Positions 26,164 to 35,575 of a stretch of 64,000 bases of DNA are shown piece by piece. The position numbers and the translations under genes were made by a program. Origin of the DNA: Candidatus Mediterraneibacter stercoripullorum (GTDB lineage: Bacteria > Bacillota > Clostridia > Lachnospirales > Lachnospiraceae); the NCBI GenBank assembly GCA_019115765.1, contig DXCZ01000012.1, positions 1 through 64,000 of the forward strand, written 5' to 3'. A model generated the notes under the pieces. That model searched no databases. It saw only the letters and a program-made list of their open reading frames with translations, and was not told the DNA's origin. Each line of letters starts with the position of its first letter. Position 1 is the stretch's first letter.

Positions 26164-26832
26164 TTAACCCTCGTGGATGACCGCGCTGTCCTTGTGAACG
26201 CCGGTGATCGAGAATTCCACCCACTCAGCAATATTGGTAGCATGGTCTCCAATTCTCTCGAGATATTTGGTAACCATGATCAGATCGAAGATCCTTCTTC
26301 CGTTCTGCCCCTTTTCCTCTTTGATGAAGTCGATCATCTCATCTCTGACTTCGTCAAAATACGCGTCAATGGCATCATCCGCCTCCATGACACTCTTTGC
26401 CAGTTCAAGATCCTTATTTACATATGCGGTCACACTGTTGCGCACCATCTTGCTCACTTCGGATGCCATGGTTCCGATTACATGGATAACGTCTGCTGCG
26501 CTCTCTCCCTTGGATGTAATGATGATCTCAGCAATATCGGATGTCTGATCGCCAATCCTCTCCATATCCGTGATCATTTTCAGCGCTGCTGAAATTCTGC
26601 GGAGATCCTTGGCTACCGGCTGCTGCTGAAGAAGAAGTTTCAGGCAGAGACGCTCGATGTCTTTTTCAATCTGATCGATCTCCTCATCTTCTTCAATAAT
26701 AATCTTTGCCTGTTCAACACTGCCGTCCTTCAGAGCCTGCGTTGCCTTAGCAATAGCTGTCTCGCAGAGCTCTCCCATATGTGTAAGCTGCTCATCCAGA
26801 CGATGAAGCTGTTCGTCAAATTTATTACGCAT
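26164..26832 (-). CDS. phoU: Phosphate signalling protein PhoU
   Basis: A 222-aa all-helical PhoU with two repeats: FDEQLHRLDEQLTHMGELCETAI, RISAALKMITDMERIGDQTSDIAE, then DLIMVTKYLERIGDHATNIAEW. The metal-binding E/DxxxD motifs of both repeats are present. It links the Pst transporter to PhoR and damps the Pho response. It follows pstB by 3 bp. Confidence 0.96.
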   Translation of the reverse strand: MRNKFDEQLHRLDEQLTHMGELCETAIAKATQALKDGSVEQAKIIIEEDEEIDQIEKDIERLCLKLLLQQQPVAKDLRRISAALKMITDMERIGDQTSDIAEIIITSKGESAADVIHVIGTMASEVSKMVRNSVTAYVNKDLELAKSVMEADDAIDAYFDEVRDEMIDFIKEEKGQNGRRIFDLIMVTKYLERIGDHATNIAEWVEFSITGVHKDSAVIHEG

Positions 26833-26835
26833 GAT

Positions 26836-27585
26836 TTAACCGAACCTCCCTGTGATATAATCTTCTGTCCTCTTATCGGACGGGATGGAGAACAACTTCT
26901 CCGTATCATTGTACTCAACCACTTCTCCCAGGAGGAAGAAAGCTGTGTTATCGGAAACACGTACTGCCTGCTGCATGTTATGTGTTACCATGACAATAGT
27001 ATAGTCCTTTTTCAGTTCCATCGCAAGGTCCTCGATCTTGGATGTGGAAATCGGATCCAGAGCGGATGTAGGCTCATCCATCAGCAGGACTTCCGGTTCT
27101 ACCGCAAGAGCTCTTGCGATACAGAGTCTCTGCTGCTGTCCGCCTGACATTCCAAGCGCGCTCGTCTTCAGACGATCCTTGCACTCATCCCAGATCGCCG
27201 CGTTGCGCAGTGACCTCTCGACAATATCATCCAGCTTTGCTTTCGAGCGGATACCGTGGGTTCTCGGTCCGTACGCGATGTTGTCGTAGATACTCATGGG
27301 GAACGGATTAGGTTTCTGGAATACCATTCCCACACGCTTTCTTAACATATTTACGTCCATGCCCTTGAAAATATTCTGGCCGTCCAGAAGGATCTCCCCG
27401 TCGATGCGGCAGCCTTCCACAAGGTCGTTCATCCGGTTGATGGACTTCAGGAGAGTTGATTTACCACATCCGGAAGGTCCGATAAATGCGGTGATCTTAT
27501 TTGGTTCGATCTCAAGATTTACATTTTTGAGGGCTTTGAAATCGCCGTAATATAAATCAAGATTCTTGATACTAATCTTAGACAT
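26836..27585 (-). CDS. pstB: Phosphate ABC transporter ATPase PstB
   Basis: ABC ATPase of 249 aa: Walker [14 protein letters not shown], the phosphate-specific NRMNDL, Q-loop [15 protein letters not shown], signature [15 protein letters not shown] and Walker [13 protein letters not shown]. The start at 27585 has AAAGGG upstream; the track's 8 extra codons overlap that site. Energises high-affinity phosphate import with PstA/PstC. Confidence 0.97.
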   Translation of the reverse strand: MSKISIKNLDLYYGDFKALKNVNLEIEPNKITAFIGPSGCGKSTLLKSINRMNDLVEGCRIDGEILLDGQNIFKGMDVNMLRKRVGMVFQKPNPFPMSIYDNIAYGPRTHGIRSKAKLDDIVERSLRNAAIWDECKDRLKTSALGMSGGQQQRLCIARALAVEPEVLLMDEPTSALDPISTSKIEDLAMELKKDYTIVMVTHNMQQAVRVSDNTAFFLLGEVVEYNDTEKLFSIPSDKRTEDYITGRFG

Positions 27586-27614
27586 TTCCTTTCCCTTTCT
27601 CATTTTCATCGATT

Positions 27615-27649
27615 GGGGACGTAGTGAAATCTAATTTGAGTACGTCCCC
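27615..27649 (-). promoter_or_regulatory. Intercistronic hairpin between pstA and pstB
   Basis: GGGGACGTA pairs with TACGTCCCC over 9 bp in the 84-bp gap. No U-run on the transcribed strand, so it probably affects mRNA stability or relative expression. Confidence 0.6.
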
Positions 27650-27669
27650 TTTCACAGTTTTTTCACATT

Positions 27670-28530
27670 TTATGCTTTTGTAAGTTTTCTTGCAATGAAG
27701 CTTGACAATGCATTGATACCTACAACAAGTACGAGCAGGATAACTGCCGTCGCATATGCCTGATTCATATAAAGTCCTTCGCTGGACAGTGTATACATAT
27801 GAAGTGCCAGTGTACGTCCGGATCCCATAATGCTGTCCGGAATCTGTGCAACTGTACCTGACGTATACATCAGAGCTGCTGTCTCGCCGACGATACGGCC
27901 GATTGCCAGGATGACACCTGCCAGGACGCCCGGGATAGCGGACGGAAGGACGATGCGGAACACGGTACGCAGCTTGCCTGCGCCCAGTCCGAAGCTTCCT
28001 TCACGGTAGGAATCCGGCACGGCTTTCAGGGCCTCCTCTGTATTTCTCATGATCAGAGGAAGGATCATGATCGCCATTGTAAATGCACCTGCCAGAAGGG
28101 AGAATCCCCACCCCAGCGCGTTAACGAAGAGCAGCATACCGAACAGACCGTATACGATGGACGGAATACCCTGAAGCGTCTCTGTCGTCAGACGGATGAT
28201 CTCTACAAATTTATTTCCTCTTGGCGCATATTCCACAAGGAAGACAGCGGAAAAGATTCCGAAAGGAACTGCGATCACCAGGGATAATAATGTCATAATA
28301 ATGGTATTCACAAGTGCGGGCACTACCGACGCATTTTCAGAAGTATACTCCAGCGAGAAAAGGGACGGTGTGATGTGCGGAACTCCATTGATCAGGATAT
28401 ATGCGATCAGGAAGATCAGCACGGCAAATGTGATGATAGCTGACAGCATCACGAGCAGCATCACGATGAATGAGCCCGGATGTTTCAGATAGGTTCGGAA
28501 CTTGTCACCGATTGTCGTTTTATTACTCAT
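27670..28530 (-). CDS. pstA: Phosphate ABC transporter permease PstA
   Basis: Inner-membrane permease of 286 aa with about six membrane helices. The binding-protein-dependent transport signature region reads EALKAVPDSYREGSFGLGAGKLRTVFRIVLP, with ETLQGIPSIVYGLFG earlier, typical of PstA. Its start overlaps the pstC stop by 8 bp, indicating coupled translation. Confidence 0.96.
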   Translation of the reverse strand: MSNKTTIGDKFRTYLKHPGSFIVMLLVMLSAIITFAVLIFLIAYILINGVPHITPSLFSLEYTSENASVVPALVNTIIMTLLSLVIAVPFGIFSAVFLVEYAPRGNKFVEIIRLTTETLQGIPSIVYGLFGMLLFVNALGWGFSLLAGAFTMAIMILPLIMRNTEEALKAVPDSYREGSFGLGAGKLRTVFRIVLPSAIPGVLAGVILAIGRIVGETAALMYTSGTVAQIPDSIMGSGRTLALHMYTLSSEGLYMNQAYATAVILLVLVVGINALSSFIARKLTKA

Positions 28531-29416
28531 GATCTGTCCCCCTCTTTAACACTGCTACACATAAGTTGATGATCAGGATAAATACAAAGAGAACAACTCC
28601 TGTTGCGATCAGCGCCTCACGGTGCAGGCCTGTAGCATATCCCATTTCAATTACGATATTTCCGGTCAGGGTACGGATTCCCTGGAGGATACTGCCTGTA
28701 AGGCGGGCCTGGTTTCCAACGATCATGATCACGGCCATGGTCTCACCGATAGCACGGCCGATCCCCAGGACGATTCCCGTGATCACACCGGACTTGGCAG
28801 CCGGGATGATGACACGGAAGATACTTCTCTCTTTTGTTGCTCCCAGTGCAAGAGATCCTTCATAATAATGAGAAGGAACCGCGCGCATGGCGCTCTCTGT
28901 TGTTCCGATGATCGTAGGCAGGATCATCATTCCAAGGATGATGGAAGCAGTCAGGATGCTGTTTCCGTTTCCCGCATTCTTCACGATACCAGCTGCATGC
29001 AGCGACTCACCCAGGCTGCGGATCAGCGGAACCACGATCACCATACCGAAGAAACCGTAGATAACGGAAGGAATTCCGGCCAGCAGCTCGGTAGCTGCCT
29101 TCAGTGGTTTATAAATCTGCTTCGGACAGTACATTGCCATAAATACTGAAGTCAGGATCCCGATCGGCACTCCGAATATGATCGCGCCGGCCGTCACATA
29201 AAGGCTTCCTACGATCATCGGAAGGATACCGTACTGGTCACTGCCCGGACGCCAGATATCTCCGGTAATAAATTTAATAAATCCAATCTCTCTCATTGCA
29301 GGGATACCATTTGCAAAAAGGAAGATGCAAATGAGCGCTACCGCCAGCACAGAGGCACATGCGGCCACGAAAAACACTCCCTGCATGAATTTTTCAGTCC
29401 ATGCTTTTGATTTCAT
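28523..29416 (-). CDS. pstC: Phosphate ABC transporter permease PstC
   Basis: Permease of 297 aa with six membrane helices. PstC marks are EIGFIKFITGDIWRP, ELLAGIPSVIYGFFGM and RAVPSHYYEGSLALGATKERSIFRVIIPAA. AGGAGG precedes the ATG. Pairs with PstA. Confidence 0.96.
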   Translation of the reverse strand: MKSKAWTEKFMQGVFFVAACASVLAVALICIFLFANGIPAMREIGFIKFITGDIWRPGSDQYGILPMIVGSLYVTAGAIIFGVPIGILTSVFMAMYCPKQIYKPLKAATELLAGIPSVIYGFFGMVIVVPLIRSLGESLHAAGIVKNAGNGNSILTASIILGMMILPTIIGTTESAMRAVPSHYYEGSLALGATKERSIFRVIIPAAKSGVITGIVLGIGRAIGETMAVIMIVGNQARLTGSILQGIRTLTGNIVIEMGYATGLHREALIATGVVLFVFILIINLCVAVLKRGTDHE

Positions 29417-29430
29417 TTTTTCCTCCTAAT

Positions 29431-29463
29431 GAGCCGGGAAGACATGTTCTATCTGCCCGGCTC
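29431..29463 (-). promoter_or_regulatory. Hairpin between pstS and pstC
   Basis: GAGCCGGG pairs with CCCGGCTC around a 17-nt loop just before the pstC ribosome binding site. Such stems after pstS often raise the amount of binding protein relative to the permease genes by protecting or ending part of the message. Confidence 0.65.
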
Positions 29464-29534
29464 ATACATTCAAAGCGGAAATCTTTTCATTTGAAAATTT
29501 TTCTGCATCGTACTCTCAGTCCGTATCGGTCTGA

Positions 29535-30458
29535 TTAGATTGCATCCCATGTTGTAACATCGCCCATGTAGATGGATTTTACCTGATCAACAGACAGATC
29601 ATCTGTCGGGTTGTTCTGGTTAACGATAACCGCAATACCATCTGTAGCGATAACAGTTCCGTCAAGCTCAGCAGCCTCGTCATCCTTCAGTTCTCTGGAT
29701 GCCATACCGATGTCATAGCTTCCCTCGATCGTAGATGTCATACCTGTTGTAGAATCAGATGTCTGAAGCTCGATGTTGGCGTTTGCGTTTACTGATTTAT
29801 AAGCCTCGATCAGTTTCTCCATCAGCGGAGACACTGAAGAAGATCCTCCGACTACACAGCTGCCTTCCGGAGCGCTTCCTGAATAAGCCTGTACATCAGA
29901 TACCGGGATATATCCCTCGTCAGCAACAACCTGCTGTCCTTCCTGGCTCATGATAAAGCTCATGAAGTCTGTTGCAACTGCATTGTCAGCGCCTTTCTTC
30001 ATAGCAACGTTGAACGGTCTGGATACTTTATAAGAACCATTCTCGATGTTTTCTGCTGTAGCATCAGCCCCGTCAATCTTCACTGCTTTTACCATTGACT
30101 CATCCAGAGATCCAAGAGATATGTATCCGATCGCATACTCATTCTCAGATACAGTAGTCATCATAACGGATGTGTTGTTTGTGATCTGCGCGTCAAGTGT
30201 TGTCATGTCGTTGTCATTCTCATCAACAACACCGAACAGCTCTGTGAAGGCTCCTCTTGTTCCTGAACCTTCCTCACGTGAAACAACTGTGATTGTGCTT
30301 GCTGCGTCCCAGGAGCCTTCTGCTTCTGTTCCCGCATCACTTTCCGCGTTCGCATCGTTTCCTGTGTTTGCATCATCTCCGCTGCTTCCGCATCCAACCG
30401 CTGCAACTGCCATCATGCTTACTACAGATACGATTGCGATAAACTTTTTCATCTTCAT
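29535..30458 (-). CDS. pstS: Phosphate-binding lipoprotein PstS
   Basis: Solute-binding protein of 307 aa. The lipoprotein signal is MKMKKFIAIVSV followed by VAAVGCGSSG with the lipobox Cys, then a low-complexity linker rich in Asn, Asp, Ala and Glu (about 25-47). Two PstS lobes follow, with SREEGSGTRGAFTELFG and VVGGSSSVSPLMEKLIEAY as phosphate-contact motifs. The lobes appear in swapped order relative to E. coli PstS, which is usual for this Firmicutes subgroup. First gene of the Pst operon, behind a Pho-box promoter. Confidence 0.95.
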   Translation of the reverse strand: MKMKKFIAIVSVVSMMAVAAVGCGSSGDDANTGNDANAESDAGTEAEGSWDAASTITVVSREEGSGTRGAFTELFGVVDENDNDMTTLDAQITNNTSVMMTTVSENEYAIGYISLGSLDESMVKAVKIDGADATAENIENGSYKVSRPFNVAMKKGADNAVATDFMSFIMSQEGQQVVADEGYIPVSDVQAYSGSAPEGSCVVGGSSSVSPLMEKLIEAYKSVNANANIELQTSDSTTGMTSTIEGSYDIGMASRELKDDEAAELDGTVIATDGIAVIVNQNNPTDDLSVDQVKSIYMGDVTTWDAI

Positions 30459-30519
30459 TTTTCATAATCTCCTTTTTTTCAATTGCGATTATTTTGTGTC
30501 TTTCCTTAGCACGTTATTC

Positions 30520-30575
30520 ATCTTAAAAGAGAAATGTTAAATGTAAAATCAAGAGTATGTTAAATCTATGTAAAG
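30520..30575 (-). promoter_or_regulatory. Pho-box promoter of pstS
   Basis: On the minus strand four TTTACA/TTAACA-like hexamers lie in two pairs: TTTACATAGATTTAACAT (11-bp period), then TTTTACATTTAACAT. A TAAGAT -10 is at plus 30520-30525. This matches the tandem TT(A/T)ACA repeats bound by Gram-positive PhoP. Confidence 0.75.
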
Positions 30576-30579
30576 TCCG

Positions 30580-30619
30580 AAAAAGCCTGGATTTATGCCG
30601 TTTTGCACAAATCCAGGCT
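30580..30619 (-). terminator. Intrinsic terminator of the phn genes
   Basis: AGCCTGGATTT pairs with AAATCCAGGCT and is followed on the minus strand by TTTTTCGG. It separates phnX from the pstS promoter. Confidence 0.88.
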
Positions 30620-30707
30620 GCATTTTCCATATGATATCAGTGGAAATAACTCCCATTTTTACATTTTCTCCATGATCCGGCCGTTTCTCCCTGTGATCCT
30701 GCTGTAC

Positions 30708-31481
30708 TCACCCGAGAAGAAACGCCTCCAGATCCTCGATTGTGTAAAATACCTTGTCCGCTCCCGCATCCAGGAACCTGCCTGCAACTTCTCTGCACTT
30801 TCTTTCCTTCTCTTCATCGGAAAGTGCCTCGAACTCTGCCTCCGTCAGCCCCATCTCAGAACTGCCGATCACGATCCCTGCAGACCACACACCTGCGTTC
30901 CTGCCTTCTTTGATATCGGACACTGTATCTCCCACCTTCAGCACACGGCGGACCTTCTTGATCTCCAGCGCCTCCATGTTGCGGAAGATCATATAGGGCC
31001 AGGGGCGGCCCTTCTGTCCGGTAGAGTCCGGGCTGAACCATACGTCCGGCTCATATCCCTTTTCCTTTGCCGCAGGAACGACGATCTCCATCATCTTGTC
31101 GTTATATCCGGTTGTGGATCCGATCCTGATGCCGTTTCTCCTGAGACGGTTTACTACTTCTACTACGCCCGGCTTTGGATCAGAATAGAGATGAAGGATG
31201 CTCAGCAGCTTCTCCTCGAAGATCTTGTAGAGGGCCTGTGCCTCTTCCTCTCCCGGCTCTTTTCCGTATTTTTCCTTCCACAGACCGCTGATCCTCTCCA
31301 TCTTCAGCATGGTCCGGATATGATCGATCTTCAGCATACCCATAGGCTCGCGGACCTCCTGCATGGTAGGCTCGATGCCATACTGCTTAAATACTTCCAC
31401 AAATGCCTGCACCGGCGCCATACATCCATAGTCTACTGTTGTTCCTGCCCAGTCAAAGATCACTGCCTTAATTTTCTTCAT
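30708..31481 (-). CDS. phnX: Phosphonoacetaldehyde hydrolase
   Basis: HAD-family phosphonatase of 257 aa that cleaves phosphonoacetaldehyde to acetaldehyde and phosphate. The nucleophile motif is VIFDWAGTTVDYG, the Schiff-base Lys lies in PMGMLKIDHIR, the GSTTGYNDKMM motif II follows, and VGDTVSDIKEGRNAG holds the acidic pair. Length is typical. It overlaps the end of phnW by 14 bp. All catalytic motifs look intact although the partner phnW is shortened. Confidence 0.95.
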   Translation of the reverse strand: MKKIKAVIFDWAGTTVDYGCMAPVQAFVEVFKQYGIEPTMQEVREPMGMLKIDHIRTMLKMERISGLWKEKYGKEPGEEEAQALYKIFEEKLLSILHLYSDPKPGVVEVVNRLRRNGIRIGSTTGYNDKMMEIVVPAAKEKGYEPDVWFSPDSTGQKGRPWPYMIFRNMEALEIKKVRRVLKVGDTVSDIKEGRNAGVWSAGIVIGSSEMGLTEAEFEALSDEEKERKCREVAGRFLDAGADKVFYTIEDLEAFLLG

Positions 31482-32340
31482 GGTCGTATTCCTCCAGAAA
31501 TTCTTTTATAATGCCGCACACTTTCTCGATGTCTTCCCGGTAGATCTCTCCGATGTTGCCAATGCGGAAAGTAGGCGCCTCCGTAACCTTGCCCGGATAG
31601 ATGGCATAGCCTCTCTCCTTGATATAGCGGTACATCTGGTCAAATGTAAAGTGGCACTCATCGGGATAGAAGAAAGTTGTGATGATAGGGCCCTGGTGGA
31701 TTCCGTCAATGTAAGTCCTGAATCCCATCTCATTCATCTTCTCGATGAGGAGGCGGTTATTCTCTGTATAGCGGCGGTTTCTTGCCGGAATGCCGCCTTC
31801 CGCCTCCATCTCCTTCATGGCCTGTGCGAATGCAAGCACCACATGAGTCGGGGATGTGAAGCGCCATTTGCCGTCCACTTCCATCGTCTTCCACTGATCG
31901 TACAGATCAAGGGACAGACTTCTCGCCTTGCCTGCGCTTTCCATGAGAAGAGATCGTCTTGCAATGATAAATGAGAATCCGGGAACCCCCTGGATACACT
32001 TGTTGGCACTGCTGATGATGAAGTCAATGCCCCAGTCCGCCACCGGGATATCCACGCCGCCGAAGCTGCTCATGGCGTCCACGATGAAGACTCTCCCCTT
32101 CTCCTTTACCACTTTTCCTACTGCCTCAATATCATTGAGGATACCGGATGTGGTCTCGCTGTGTACCATGGAGACATGAGTGATAGCCGGATCAGCATCC
32201 AGCATTTCCGCTACTTTCGCGACATCGGGAACGAGGTTATAGTGCTCGTTGTAGATCACATGATCGATCTTCGCATGATCAGCGATATCTGCCATACGCT
32301 CGCCGTAGGCGCCGTTGGCACAGATCAGCAGTTTGTCATC
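31468..32340 (-). pseudogene. phnW: 2-Aminoethylphosphonate-pyruvate transaminase, 5'-truncated
   Basis: PLP aminotransferase that makes phosphonoacetaldehyde for PhnX. From the ATG at 32295 the ORF gives 275 aa against about 365 normally. Family sequence continues upstream without a start (DDKLLICANGAYGER) and then meets a TGA. The catalytic Lys region SSANKCIQG and MVHSETTSG remain, but the N-terminal 90-100 residues with the NPGP-type motif are gone. An ATG with AGAGGAG (32351-32353) lies just upstream but is out of frame and stops after five codons. This looks like an internal deletion joining the old start region to codon 95 or so. Translation from the internal ATG is possible but activity is doubtful. 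Confidence 0.75.
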
Positions 32341-32497
32341 TCAACTTCAGCATAATACTTACTCCTCTTAGAATGAATTTCCTCAAGTGTTTCGTTTCTT
32401 ATATCTGCTGGAGCCCTTTGTATCGACTGTTGCCGTCGGCTTTTCCGCTCCGGAACAGTTCCGATTATGCACTGATTTTTCTCCGATTTCCATCAAG

Positions 32498-32545
32498 AAA
32501 AAATTAAGCCTCTGTAAAGGGAATGTAAACTTTACAGAGGCTTAA
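32498..32545 (-). terminator. Intrinsic terminator of the RpiR gene, carrying a Pho-box-like repeat
   Basis: TTAAGCCTCTGTAAAG pairs perfectly with CTTTACAGAGGCTTAA over 16 bp and is followed by TTTTTT on the minus strand. The stem and loop contain TTTACA-N5-TTTACA (plus 32513-32529, 11-bp period). The rest of 32345-32615 shows no gene apart from the stranded phnW start. Confidence 0.88.
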
Positions 32546-32615
32546 CATATGTATAATTGTAGAAAATCTACTCCTGAAGCCGCACGGCCAAAATGCTGTC
32601 AAAGCGAACTCAGAG

Positions 32616-33521
32616 TTACCGGTGACTGCCCGGCAGTTCCTTCTCCGGATAGGCCTTCTCCCTCACTACCTTCTCCCCCTTGTCCAGCTGGGATACATAA
32701 TGATCGTAATCCGATGCGATGATCCCCATATAGATCATATCCACGATCATCAGCTGGGTCATCCGGGAGAAGATGGCATTCCCGTAGATGAACTGCTCCT
32801 GGCTGGTGCAGATCAGGATATCAGCGTACTTATTGATGGGCGATTCCTGGAAATTGGTGATCACGATAGTGGTCGCTCCGGCTCTTTTCGCAGTACGCAT
32901 CACATCTACCGTATCCTTCGACGCGCCGGAATAGGAGATCCCCACCGCCACATCCTGATCGGTCAGTGTTCCTGCGGAGATCCGCTGATAATAATAGTCC
33001 TCGAAGTACCGGCACGGCAGCCCCAGGTACAGAAGCTTCGCAAGCAGATCCTGGGCTGTCACCGCAGAGTTCTCCACCCCGTAGATATCGATCATCCGGG
33101 CAGACTTCAGCGCTTCCACCACTCTTTTGTACGTCTTCACTGAGAAGTTCTTCATCGTCTCCTCCAGCATCCCCGTAGCTGTAGCCAGCATGCGGGACGG
33201 AATATCCTCCAGTGCTTCCTCTCTGCTCAGTGTATATCCGTACATCGGCTCCGCGGAAGGCTGCTCTGCGCCGGGCTCCTTCACTGCCAGCTCTGATACA
33301 AGACGGTATCGGAAGTCCTTATATCCTGCGAATCCCAGAGCATGGAGCATGCGCAGCACTGTAGGCTGGCTGACCTGTGCCTCCTTTGCCAGACAGTCAA
33401 TGGACATCTCAGCCGCCTGCTCCATATGCTCCAGTATATAATCCGCCGCTTTCTTCTCTGATCTGCGCAGGTCTCCGTAACCTGCCTTGATCTGTCGTTC
33501 AATACCGTTCTTCATGATCAT
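32616..33521 (-). CDS. MurR/RpiR-family transcriptional regulator
   Basis: A 301-aa regulator. The N-terminal HTH_6 domain (about 1-80) includes LRRSEKKAADYILEH and VSQPTVLRMLHALGFAGYKDFR; the C-terminal SIS domain (about 120-260) has GVENSAVTAQDL and VAVGISYSGASKDTVDVM, the sugar-phosphate binding pattern. It lies upstream of phnW-phnX, so it may regulate them, although RpiR proteins usually answer to phosphosugars. A TATAAT and a Pho-box-like repeat lie upstream of its start. Confidence 0.9.
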   Translation of the reverse strand: MIMKNGIERQIKAGYGDLRRSEKKAADYILEHMEQAAEMSIDCLAKEAQVSQPTVLRMLHALGFAGYKDFRYRLVSELAVKEPGAEQPSAEPMYGYTLSREEALEDIPSRMLATATGMLEETMKNFSVKTYKRVVEALKSARMIDIYGVENSAVTAQDLLAKLLYLGLPCRYFEDYYYQRISAGTLTDQDVAVGISYSGASKDTVDVMRTAKRAGATTIVITNFQESPINKYADILICTSQEQFIYGNAIFSRMTQLMIVDMIYMGIIASDYDHYVSQLDKGEKVVREKAYPEKELPGSHR

Positions 33522-33578
33522 TCCTCTGTAGATTTTCTACAAATCCGCTTTCTTTTCTATAAATATAATGCTGAAAAT

Positions 33579-33634
33579 ATTATAACAGACAGAAAACCCC
33601 GCCTTCATCTCCGATTATGTTAAATCTTCGTAAA
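33579..33634 (-). promoter_or_regulatory. Probable RpiR promoter with Pho-box-like repeat
   Basis: The minus strand has TTTACG-N5-TTAACA (plus 33618-33634, 11-bp period), nearly identical in 19 positions to the box before pstS, and a TATAAT at plus 33579-33584. The repeat lies within the loop of the glmS terminator. Confidence 0.5.
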
Positions 33635-33641
33635 GGCGGGG
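33592..33641 (-). terminator. Intrinsic terminator of glmS
   Basis: CCCCGCCTT (33597-33605) pairs with AAGGCGGGG (33633-33641), followed on the minus strand by TTTTCTG, about 50 bp after the glmS stop. Confidence 0.8.
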
Positions 33642-33690
33642 CTTTCTTCCATTCTATATCGCTCTATATCTCTCTATTTCGCTCTTTATA

Positions 33691-35529
33691 TTACTCTACT
33701 GTAACTGACTTGGCCAGATTCCTCGGTTTATCCACATCCAGTCCCTTTGCCACGCTCACATAATATCCCATGAGCTGCAGAGGCACGATCGCCAGACTGG
33801 TGGTGAAATACTGCTCTGTCTTCGGCACATACACAGAGAAATCCGCATGATCCTCGATATTATAGTTTCCATAGAGGGTCAGGCCCATCAGGTAAGCTCC
33901 GCGGCTCTTGACCTCTACCATGTTGCTGACTGTCTTCTCGAAGAGAGCCTTCTGTGTGGCAACTCCTACCACAAGAGTACCGTCCTCCACCAGGCTGATG
34001 GTGCCGTGCTTCAGCTCGCCGGCAGCGTAAGCCTCGGAGTGGATATAGCTGATCTCCTTCATCTTCAGGCTGCCTTCCATGCTGATCGCATAGTCGATGC
34101 CCCGGCCGATGAAGAAAATGTCCTTTGCATTGGCATATTTGCTGGCGAACCACTGGATCCTCTCCTTGTCATCCAGAGTCTTCTGGATCTTCTCCGGCAG
34201 TCTGCCAAGCTCTGCGATGAGCTCTCCGTAACGTTCCTCGCTGACCAGAGCCTTCACATAAGCAGTCTGGATCGCCAGCAGATACATGGCGATCAGCTGG
34301 GTGCTGTAGGCCTTCGTCGTAGCAACGGAGATCTCCGGTCCTGCATAGGTATAGAGAACATAGTCGCTCTCACGGGCAATGCTGGAGCCGACGACATTGA
34401 CAACGCCGAGCACCGGTACTCCCTTTTCCTTCGCCAGACGGAGCGCAGCCAGACTGTCTGCGGTCTCACCGGACTGGGAAACTACGATCACGAGGGAGTC
34501 CTCCATGATCATGGGATTGCGGTAACGGAATTCCGACGCCAGATCCACTTCCACCGGCACACGGGCCAGATCTTCCAGCACGTATTTTCCAACCATTCCA
34601 ACATGGTATGCAGAACCACAGGCAACGATATATATACGCTTCACTCCGCTGAGAACCTCGTCCGTAAGTCCGACCTCCTCCAGGCTGATCCGTCCATCCT
34701 TCACATAGGCGCCTACCGTATCCTGCACCGCCTTGGGCTGCTCGTGGATCTCCTTCAGCATGAAGTGCTCATATCCGCCCTTCTCTGCCGCTTCGGCGTC
34801 CCACTTGATCTCTACCATATCCTTCTGGATCTCTTCCCGGTCGATGTTGTAGAAATGGATCTCATCGCGGGTCAGCTCTGCGATCTCCATGTTCCCGATG
34901 TAGAATACATTCCTCGTCTTATCCAGGATAGCCGGAACATCTGATGCGATCAGGCTGCCGGTCTCGTTCTTGCCTATGATCAGCGGACTGTCCTTGCGCG
35001 CTGCAAAGAGTCTGCCCGGATAATCATGGAACATCACGCCAAATGCATAAGAACCGCGGATACGAAGCATGGAGCGGGTCAGTGCCTCCAGCGGGGTACC
35101 TGTCTTCTTATAGTAGTAGTCCACAAGCTTCACTGCGATCTCTGTATCTGTCTGAGAATAGAATGTATATCCGGATCTGGACAGCTTATCCTTCAGTTCC
35201 TGATAATTCTCGATAATTCCATTGTGTACAAGTACAACAGACTTATCCTCTGTACAGTGGGGATGAGCGTTGTTCTCGGAAGGCTCTCCATGAGTAGCCC
35301 AGCGTGTATGACCGATACCGCATGTACCCGGCACAGCTGCTCCTCCGTCCGTCTTCTCGGACAGGATCTTCAGCCTTCCCTTCGCCTTCACGATCGAAAT
35401 ATTACCTGTCTCCTCGTTGCGCACCGCGATCCCGGCAGAATCATATCCCCGGTACTCCAGCTTGGCCAGGCCCTCCAGCAGGATCGGCGCCGCCTGTGAA
35501 TCTCCTACATATCCAACAATACCACACAT
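33691..35529 (-). CDS. glmS: Glutamine-fructose-6-phosphate aminotransferase
   Basis: GlmS, 612 aa, makes glucosamine-6-phosphate from fructose-6-phosphate and glutamine, the first step to UDP-GlcNAc. MCGIVGYVG gives the N-terminal catalytic Cys after Met removal; the glutaminase domain has GHTRWATHGEP. Two SIS domains follow (VSQSGETADSLAAL and FIGRGIDYAISMEGSLKMKEI), ending in the classic PRNLAKSVTVE. AAAGGAGGAG precedes the ATG. The leader has its own promoter and a terminator-like hairpin but no glmS ribozyme core that I can find. Confidence 0.98.
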   Translation of the reverse strand: MCGIVGYVGDSQAAPILLEGLAKLEYRGYDSAGIAVRNEETGNISIVKAKGRLKILSEKTDGGAAVPGTCGIGHTRWATHGEPSENNAHPHCTEDKSVVLVHNGIIENYQELKDKLSRSGYTFYSQTDTEIAVKLVDYYYKKTGTPLEALTRSMLRIRGSYAFGVMFHDYPGRLFAARKDSPLIIGKNETGSLIASDVPAILDKTRNVFYIGNMEIAELTRDEIHFYNIDREEIQKDMVEIKWDAEAAEKGGYEHFMLKEIHEQPKAVQDTVGAYVKDGRISLEEVGLTDEVLSGVKRIYIVACGSAYHVGMVGKYVLEDLARVPVEVDLASEFRYRNPMIMEDSLVIVVSQSGETADSLAALRLAKEKGVPVLGVVNVVGSSIARESDYVLYTYAGPEISVATTKAYSTQLIAMYLLAIQTAYVKALVSEERYGELIAELGRLPEKIQKTLDDKERIQWFASKYANAKDIFFIGRGIDYAISMEGSLKMKEISYIHSEAYAAGELKHGTISLVEDGTLVVGVATQKALFEKTVSNMVEVKSRGAYLMGLTLYGNYNIEDHADFSVYVPKTEQYFTTSLAIVPLQLMGYYVSVAKGLDVDKPRNLAKSVTVE

Positions 35530-35575
35530 ACTGTCATACTCCTCCTTTATTGTATATCCTATGCTTTCTCAATAG

